DNA from: Brevibacterium luteolum
Lineage (GTDB): Bacteria; Actinomycetota; Actinomycetes; Actinomycetales; Brevibacteriaceae
DNA length: 64,000 nt
Assembly (NCBI RefSeq): GCF_013004595.1
Contig: NZ_JABEMC010000002.1
Coordinates: 186,001 to 250,000 of the forward strand
Direction of reading: 5' to 3'
Shown: one piece after another, positions 59,788 to 64,000 of the stretch
How positions within the stretch are numbered: the stretch's first letter is position 1
Layout: the number at the start of each line of letters is the position of its first letter
Notes under the pieces: model-generated
What the model was told of the DNA's origin: nothing
Databases searched by the model: none
Seen by the model: the letters and a program-made list of their open reading frames with translations, nothing else
Translations under genes and position numbers: made by a program

Positions 59788-61143
59788 ATGACACAGCCGC
59801 GTGCACCCCATCCGGGCCTGCACCCGCCGGGGGCCACCACCTCGGGCGCGGACCCGGCCACCACCTCGGGACCCGGAGACATCCACAGCATGCGCCCCGG
59901 CGGTTTCGGAGCCGAGCGCCGGCCCGAACCGCGGCCGGGAGACGCCGGCACACCGGGGGCTGGCGGATTGCTGTTCTCCGCTGAGGAATACGAGCAGCGG
60001 CTGGCCGCCGTCCGGCGCCGGATGCGCGATCAGGGACTGTCCGGGCTCATCGTCACCGACCCGGCGAACATGTTCTACCTCACCGGATACAACGCCTGGT
60101 CCTTCTACACCCCGCAGCTGCTCTACGTCCCGGCATCGGGCCCGATGACACTGTTCGCTCGGGAGATGGACGCCCACGGGGCGCAGCGCACCTGCTGGCT
60201 GCCCGAAGAGGATATCGTCGGTTACCCCGAGCGCTACGTCCACCGCCCGCACATCCACCCCTTCGACTGGGTTGCGTTCGCCCTGCGGCAGCGCTGGGAG
60301 GTCGCCCCGGCCGCCCACGGGTGCATCGGCGTGGAGATGGACAGCCACTACTACTCCCCGCGCGCCCACCGCGCACTCGTCCACGGCATCCCAGAGTGGA
60401 CTCTCGTCGACTCCTTCGAGCTCGTCAACTGGATCCGGGCGATCAAATCTCCAGCCGAGATCGCGATCATGCGACAAGCCGCTCAGGTCACGACCGCGGC
60501 GATGAACGCCGCACTCAACGCCGTTGAGCCAGGGGCCCGGCAGAACGACGTCGCCGCCGCGATCGCCCACGCTCAGGCGGCCGGCACCGCCGAGGTGTGG
60601 GGAGACTTCCCGGCGATCGTGCCGATGCTGCCGACCGGTGAGGGCGCCGACACCCCACACCTGACGTGGACCGACCGCAGGCTCAGGTCCGGGGAGCCGG
60701 TCGTCATCGAACTCGCCGGCGCCCACCACCGCTACCACGTGCCGCTGGCCCGCACCGTCATGCTCGGCGAGCCGCCGGCTCAGCTGCAGCACACCGCAGA
60801 TGTCGTCGCCGAAGCGCTCAACGAGGTGCTGGAGACGATGCGCCCGGACGTGCCGGTCGCCGAACTCGCCCGGGTGTGGAATGCGGTGCTGTCCCGCTAC
60901 GAGATGGTCAAGGAGTCGAGGCTGGGCTATTCGATCGGGATCGGCTACCCGCCGGACTGGGGCGAGCGGACGATCTCCCTGCGCAGCGAGGACGAACAGG
61001 TGCTCGCCGCCGGGATGACGTTCCACGTCATCGCCGGCATGTGGCTCGATGGCATCGGCTACGAAGTCAGCGAACCTGTCGCCGTCACCGCCACCGGCGT
61101 CGAGCGCTTCACCGACTTCCCGCAGAACCTCATCCGCAAGTGA
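59788..61143 (+). CDS. M24-family hydrolase, ectoine hydrolase-like (DoeA/EutD)
   Basis: The 451-residue pita-bread-fold protein has an N-terminal creatinase domain with 'MFYLTGYNAWSFYTPQLL' and 'REMDAHGAQRTCWLPEEDIVGYPERYV', strongly like ectoine hydrolase as I remember it. The C-terminal M24 domain lacks the full five-ligand metal set of methionine aminopeptidase ('VIELAGAHHRYHVPLAR'), as in creatinase and ectoine hydrolases. A ~60-residue Pro/Gly/Thr-rich N-terminal extension is unusual; the promoter position supports it. An M20 deacylase is coupled downstream. Substrate ectoine is inferred. Confidence 0.78.
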   Translation: MTQPRAPHPGLHPPGATTSGADPATTSGPGDIHSMRPGGFGAERRPEPRPGDAGTPGAGGLLFSAEEYEQRLAAVRRRMRDQGLSGLIVTDPANMFYLTGYNAWSFYTPQLLYVPASGPMTLFAREMDAHGAQRTCWLPEEDIVGYPERYVHRPHIHPFDWVAFALRQRWEVAPAAHGCIGVEMDSHYYSPRAHRALVHGIPEWTLVDSFELVNWIRAIKSPAEIAIMRQAAQVTTAAMNAALNAVEPGARQNDVAAAIAHAQAAGTAEVWGDFPAIVPMLPTGEGADTPHLTWTDRRLRSGEPVVIELAGAHHRYHVPLARTVMLGEPPAQLQHTADVVAEALNEVLETMRPDVPVAELARVWNAVLSRYEMVKESRLGYSIGIGYPPDWGERTISLRSEDEQVLAAGMTFHVIAGMWLDGIGYEVSEPVAVTATGVERFTDFPQNLIRK

Positions 61144-62357
61144 CGACTGCGATGGGCGGGGCTGACGGAGAGCTGGCAGGCCGGCTGGTGGAGCTGACCG
61201 GGGACCTCATCCGCGCCCGAGGTGAGAACCCCGGTGGGACCGAAGAGGCGACCGTTGATGTCATCGCCGGGTTCGCGCGCGCTCATGGGCTTCACGTGCA
61301 CATCGCCGAGGTGGCCAGCGGCCGGCCGAACATCGTCGTCACCGCACCAGCGGCAGAGGGTGCGGCGAGCGCCGCGCCGGACGTGCCCGCAGAGGGCCTG
61401 CTGTTCCTCGGTCACTCCGATGTCGTACCCGCTGGAGACGGCTGGTCCGGCGATCCGTTCGAACCCCGGCTGACCGCGGGCTGGCTCACCGGGCGCGGGG
61501 CCGCGGACATGAAGGGCGGGCTTGCCGCGGTCTTGTGCGCGCTCACCGACGCACATGCCGCCGATTGTCTCGCGGCTGCTGTGAGTCTGGCGGTCACCGT
61601 CGACGAGGAGGATCTGGGCACCGGCATCCGGCAGCTCGTGGCAGACGGGCTCGGCCCGCACGCCGGGCAGCGCTTCGCCGCGTGCGTCGTCGCCGAGCCG
61701 ACGGATCTGGACATCGTCACCGCCTGCCGCGGAGACGCCTATCTGGAGGTGCAGCTGACCGGCGTCTCGGCTCATTCGGGCAGGCCGGCCGATGGCCGCT
61801 CGGCGATCATCGCCGGAGCGAGGCTCATCAGCGTACTCGTGGAGAACCAGGAACATCTCGACGCACGTGCTCATCCGCTGCTCGGCGCCGGGTCGTGGAG
61901 CCCGGGCATCATCAACGGCGGGCAGGGCACCTCGATGGTCGCCGATGCCTGCCGGATCTCACTCGACCGCCGGCTCCTGCCAGACGAGGACGCCGCCGAC
62001 ATCGCCGGCTGGCTTCGCGCTGTCGCGGCCGAGGCAGGCATCACCGGTGATGGGATCGGACTCGACGTCGCGGTGACGATGGAGATGCCGGGCTTCATCA
62101 CCGACCGTGACTCCCCCGCGATCACGACGCTTGAGGCCGCAGCCGAGGCGGTGACCGGGCAGGTGCCCGAATGCACGGTGTGGACGGCAGCCTGCGACGG
62201 CGGCTACATCGCCCGGGACTTGGGGATCCCGACCATCGTGTACGGTCCAGGCAGCATCAGCGAACAGGCCCACCATGTCGATGAGGCGATCGAGGTCGCC
62301 GAACTCGTACGCGCCTGCCGGGTCTACCGGCAGTTCATCGCCCGGACCTGCGGCTGA
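61140..62357 (+). CDS. M20-family deacylase/peptidase (ArgE/DapE type)
   Basis: The 405-residue di-zinc hydrolase has 'LGHSDVVPA' (His, Asp), 'GRGAADMKGG' (bridging Asp), 'VDEEDLGTG' (Glu pair), 'VAEPTD' and a last His in 'SEQAHHVDE'. It is of the N-acetylornithine/succinyl-diaminopimelate type. GTG at 61140 overlaps the stop of the M24 gene. If that gene is an ectoine hydrolase, this one could deacetylate N-acetyl-2,4-diaminobutyrate, a job normally done by the unrelated DoeB/EutE. Confidence 0.83.
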   Translation: MTTAMGGADGELAGRLVELTGDLIRARGENPGGTEEATVDVIAGFARAHGLHVHIAEVASGRPNIVVTAPAAEGAASAAPDVPAEGLLFLGHSDVVPAGDGWSGDPFEPRLTAGWLTGRGAADMKGGLAAVLCALTDAHAADCLAAAVSLAVTVDEEDLGTGIRQLVADGLGPHAGQRFAACVVAEPTDLDIVTACRGDAYLEVQLTGVSAHSGRPADGRSAIIAGARLISVLVENQEHLDARAHPLLGAGSWSPGIINGGQGTSMVADACRISLDRRLLPDEDAADIAGWLRAVAAEAGITGDGIGLDVAVTMEMPGFITDRDSPAITTLEAAAEAVTGQVPECTVWTAACDGGYIARDLGIPTIVYGPGSISEQAHHVDEAIEVAELVRACRVYRQFIARTCG

Positions 62358-62363
62358 AGCGAC

Positions 62364-62858
62364 TCAGGCGCCGGCAGCGGGGAGCAACCGCGCACGACAG
62401 CTGTGTCGCCGCATGACCTTGAGGAGTGGAAGCAGCAGCAGACCGACGACGCCGAAGACGACTGCCGGAATCCACAGCAGCGATGCATGCGCTGCGAGCA
62501 GTTCAACGAAGGAGAAGTACGCGCCTCGCCTGTCGAGCAGCGCTGCGATCGTCACTCCGAGAAGATAGGCGACCAGGATCGGACCCAGAATGTATGTCGC
62601 ATAGATCCCGGCATACAGCCGCCACCCGGCGCGCGGTCTCGCGATTCTGCGTTCGGCAGCGAAGGCGAGGCCCTCGGCAAGCAGCAGACCGGGCAGCAGC
62701 GGCAGCAGCAGGAAGATGAAGAGCAGGAAGTCGGTGGAGCCCAGATCGCCATCGGACATGACCCACGATGCAGCAGCCAAGATCACCAGAGAGACGAGGC
62801 CGGCCAGCGCCGCGTACCCGGCGATTGATGGTCGATCAAGCGTCCTGCTGCCTGCCAT
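62364..62858 (-). CDS. Four-helix membrane protein, unknown function
   Basis: A 164-residue protein with four hydrophobic helices (about 13-33, 42-64, 82-103 and 118-142) and short basic ends. No family recognised. ATG at 62858 is 4 bases after the aroD stop, so it is co-transcribed with aroD; the longer frame up to 63095 lies inside aroD. Confidence 0.68.
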   Translation of the reverse strand: MAGSRTLDRPSIAGYAALAGLVSLVILAAASWVMSDGDLGSTDFLLFIFLLLPLLPGLLLAEGLAFAAERRIARPRAGWRLYAGIYATYILGPILVAYLLGVTIAALLDRRGAYFSFVELLAAHASLLWIPAVVFGVVGLLLLPLLKVMRRHSCRARLLPAAGA

Positions 62859-62862
62859 GTCA

Positions 62863-63612
62863 TCAGTCCTCACCGGCAAGGATCTGCAGAGTCTGCAGCA
62901 CCTCGGACGCGGACACCTGGCCGGGAGCTGAACCCTCACCGACGGTCGCGAAAGTGGCCGCCGAACCGAACTCACCGCCGATGAGCCGGGTGAGCCTGCC
63001 GCGCCGGCCCATCGCGATGACGATGATGGGGATCCGCAGGCGGGCCCGGCCGCGGTCGGCGGCTTTGAGCGCTTCGAGCACATCGGAGCGGTCATGCGGC
63101 ATCACCGCGACCTTCGCGACATCAGCCCCGAGGTCGGCCATGGCCTTGAGGGTGCGCAGCAGCTGCTTCGACGGCGGGGTGTCGGTGAAGTCGTGCGCCG
63201 AAACCACCGAGGCGACCCCCGCCTCGGCGGCGGCAGTGATGAGATCACCGGCATCCCGGCGGGCGAACTCGATGTCGACGGCGGCCGGGCCGGCGGCGAT
63301 CGCCTGCCGGATGAGAGTGGTGTAGGCGTCCTCGTCGAGGTTCGCGGCCCCGCCCTCGGAACCGGTGCGGATGGTCAGCAGCACCGGCAGGCCCGTGTGC
63401 GCACGGATGGCCGCCAGGCCGGCGGAGAACAGCTCGCCTGCCTCGGCGGTCAGCCCGGCGGCCAGGGCGTCGACGCGCCATTCGAGCGCGTCGATCCCGG
63501 GAGTCTGCGCGCAGTCAGCGGCCAGCCGGCCGAGCTCGTCGAGGTCGCCGGCGACGAGCGGGACGATGACGGCGGGCAGCTGATCTGAAGCCACGAACGG
63601 CAGCGATTTCAT
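62863..63612 (-). CDS. aroD: 3-Dehydroquinate dehydratase, type I
   Basis: A 249-residue TIM-barrel enzyme of the shikimate pathway. 'LEWRVD' (Glu44, Arg46), catalytic His140 ('SAHDF') and the Schiff-base Lys167 ('VAKVAVMP') are all present. It removes water from 3-dehydroquinate. Type I enzymes are less common in actinobacteria, which usually carry type II (AroQ), so this copy could be catabolic (quinate use) or an acquired replacement. ATG at 63612. Confidence 0.9.
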   Translation of the reverse strand: MKSLPFVASDQLPAVIVPLVAGDLDELGRLAADCAQTPGIDALEWRVDALAAGLTAEAGELFSAGLAAIRAHTGLPVLLTIRTGSEGGAANLDEDAYTTLIRQAIAAGPAAVDIEFARRDAGDLITAAAEAGVASVVSAHDFTDTPPSKQLLRTLKAMADLGADVAKVAVMPHDRSDVLEALKAADRGRARLRIPIIVIAMGRRGRLTRLIGGEFGSAATFATVGEGSAPGQVSASEVLQTLQILAGED

Positions 63613-63630
63613 GGCACTACCCTAGAGCAC

Positions 63631-64000
63631 TCACGATTCGAAGAGCGCCTGGCCGATGTACTCGCCCTCGCGCACGCCCGGCGGGATCGCCCACACGGTC
63701 GAGCCGATCGGCGCAGTCCACTGATTCAGCAGGTCGACCTCGTCGAGGCGCTTCTGGATCGGCAGGAACTGCCGTTCGACCGAGGCCTGGTAGGAGGCGA
63801 ACATGAGACCGGCCTTGCCGACGATCGCGCTGCCGGTCGGGCCGGTGGCGGCATCGGCGGCGTCGGGCACCGAATGGTAGTTGTACACGCGCCGGAAGAT
63901 CTGCTGCTCAGGTGCTGCGTTGTTGCGGCTGCGGGCGACGTGGCTGGCCGGCGAGATGATCGTGAAGCCCTTGTCGTCGGTGGCCTCCAGATCGGGGATG
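63631..64000 (-). CDS. DyP-type heme peroxidase, C-terminal part, 5' end outside window
   Basis: The frame is open from the stop at 63631 to the window end. It reads '...TIISPASHVARSRNNA', 'RRVYNYHS', 'GLMFASYQASVERQFLPIQKRLD', 'DLLNQWTAPIGS' and 'IPPG', the C-terminal half of a dye-decolorising peroxidase. The proximal His and distal Asp/Arg residues lie mostly upstream or near the edge; the 'SHVARS' Arg is visible. EfeB-like iron-uptake or encapsulin-cargo peroxidases are both possible. Confidence 0.85.
   Translation of the reverse strand, partial: IPDLEATDDKGFTIISPASHVARSRNNAAPEQQIFRRVYNYHSVPDAADAATGPTGSAIVGKAGLMFASYQASVERQFLPIQKRLDEVDLLNQWTAPIGSTVWAIPPGVREGEYIGQALFES

Noticed and set aside
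1-64000. CRISPR arrays, tRNA or rRNA genes, prophage or integrative element ends
   Set aside because: No regularly spaced repeats of CRISPR type, no cloverleaf sequence and no integrase or att-like duplication were found by eye; a tRNA scan could confirm this.

Overview
This is a 64 kb stretch of high-GC chromosomal DNA from an actinobacterium. Brevibacterium or a close relative is the best guess. The ring-cleavage dioxygenase HpaD closely resembles, from memory, the well-studied homoprotocatechuate 2,3-dioxygenase of Brevibacterium fuscum, and all its active-site residues sit at a constant +6 offset. An actinobacterial fused OleBC, a DUF222/HNH protein, DUF3817 and DUF4235 proteins, frequent GTG starts, overlapping start/stop codons and apparently leaderless promoters fit. 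No rRNA, tRNA, CRISPR array or intact mobile element was found; the taxonomic call is an inference.

Layout. 1-2526: the end of a solute:sodium symporter, a metal P-type ATPase cut off by a transposase remnant, then a scar region. 2527-10287: lipid and housekeeping genes (FabG-like SDR with MaoC hydratase, two NUDIX hydrolases, a heterodimeric ABC exporter with one degenerate ATP site, a crotonase). 10288-13314: pyruvate oxidase preceded by an internally deleted class II amidotransferase remnant, then a palindromic intergenic repeat. 13438-23683: a homoprotocatechuate meta-cleavage cluster with a divergent flavin monooxygenase, an unusual FAH-RraA fusion, a GntR regulator, hpaE, hpaD, hpaH, hpaI and an alcohol dehydrogenase. 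23727-33382: formamidase with FmdB, pterin dehydratase, a repeat-dense intergenic region, ThpR, an FMN-dependent 2-hydroxy acid dehydrogenase, a DLH-type hydrolase, the HNH protein, an SDR, and a CcdA/DsbA-like thiol-redox pair. 33757-41054: head-to-head olefin genes oleA-oleBC-oleD, coupled to an ABC ATPase and a polytopic membrane protein. 41564-43513: acetyl/propionyl-CoA synthetase. 44029-46089: two paralogous lysozyme-like proteins flanking an NlpC/P60 hydrolase. 46131-47156: a small His-rich protein behind a nested palindrome, and an SmtB-type zinc sensor. 47292-64000: mixed metabolic genes (DMT transporter, aminotransferase, GCS2-type ligase, M20 peptidase with N-acylamino acid racemase, sortase-anchored M28 aminopeptidase, ferritin-VIT1 fusion, class IV aminotransferase/lyase with TauE, an ectoine-hydrolase-like M24 plus M20 pair, AroD, and a partial DyP peroxidase).

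How the genes work together. The hpa block would convert an aromatic phenylacetate through homoprotocatechuate to pyruvate and succinic semialdehyde; hpaBC and hpaF are not visible, and the flavin monooxygenase and RraA domain are candidate substitutes. The ole block makes long-chain internal alkenes from two acyl-CoAs and is translationally coupled to a transporter-like pair. The zinc-sensor block and the ferritin-VIT1 gene concern metal homeostasis. The strongest leads are the FAH-RraA fusion, the ole-transporter coupling, the His-rich/SmtB module and two kinds of dispersed repeat.
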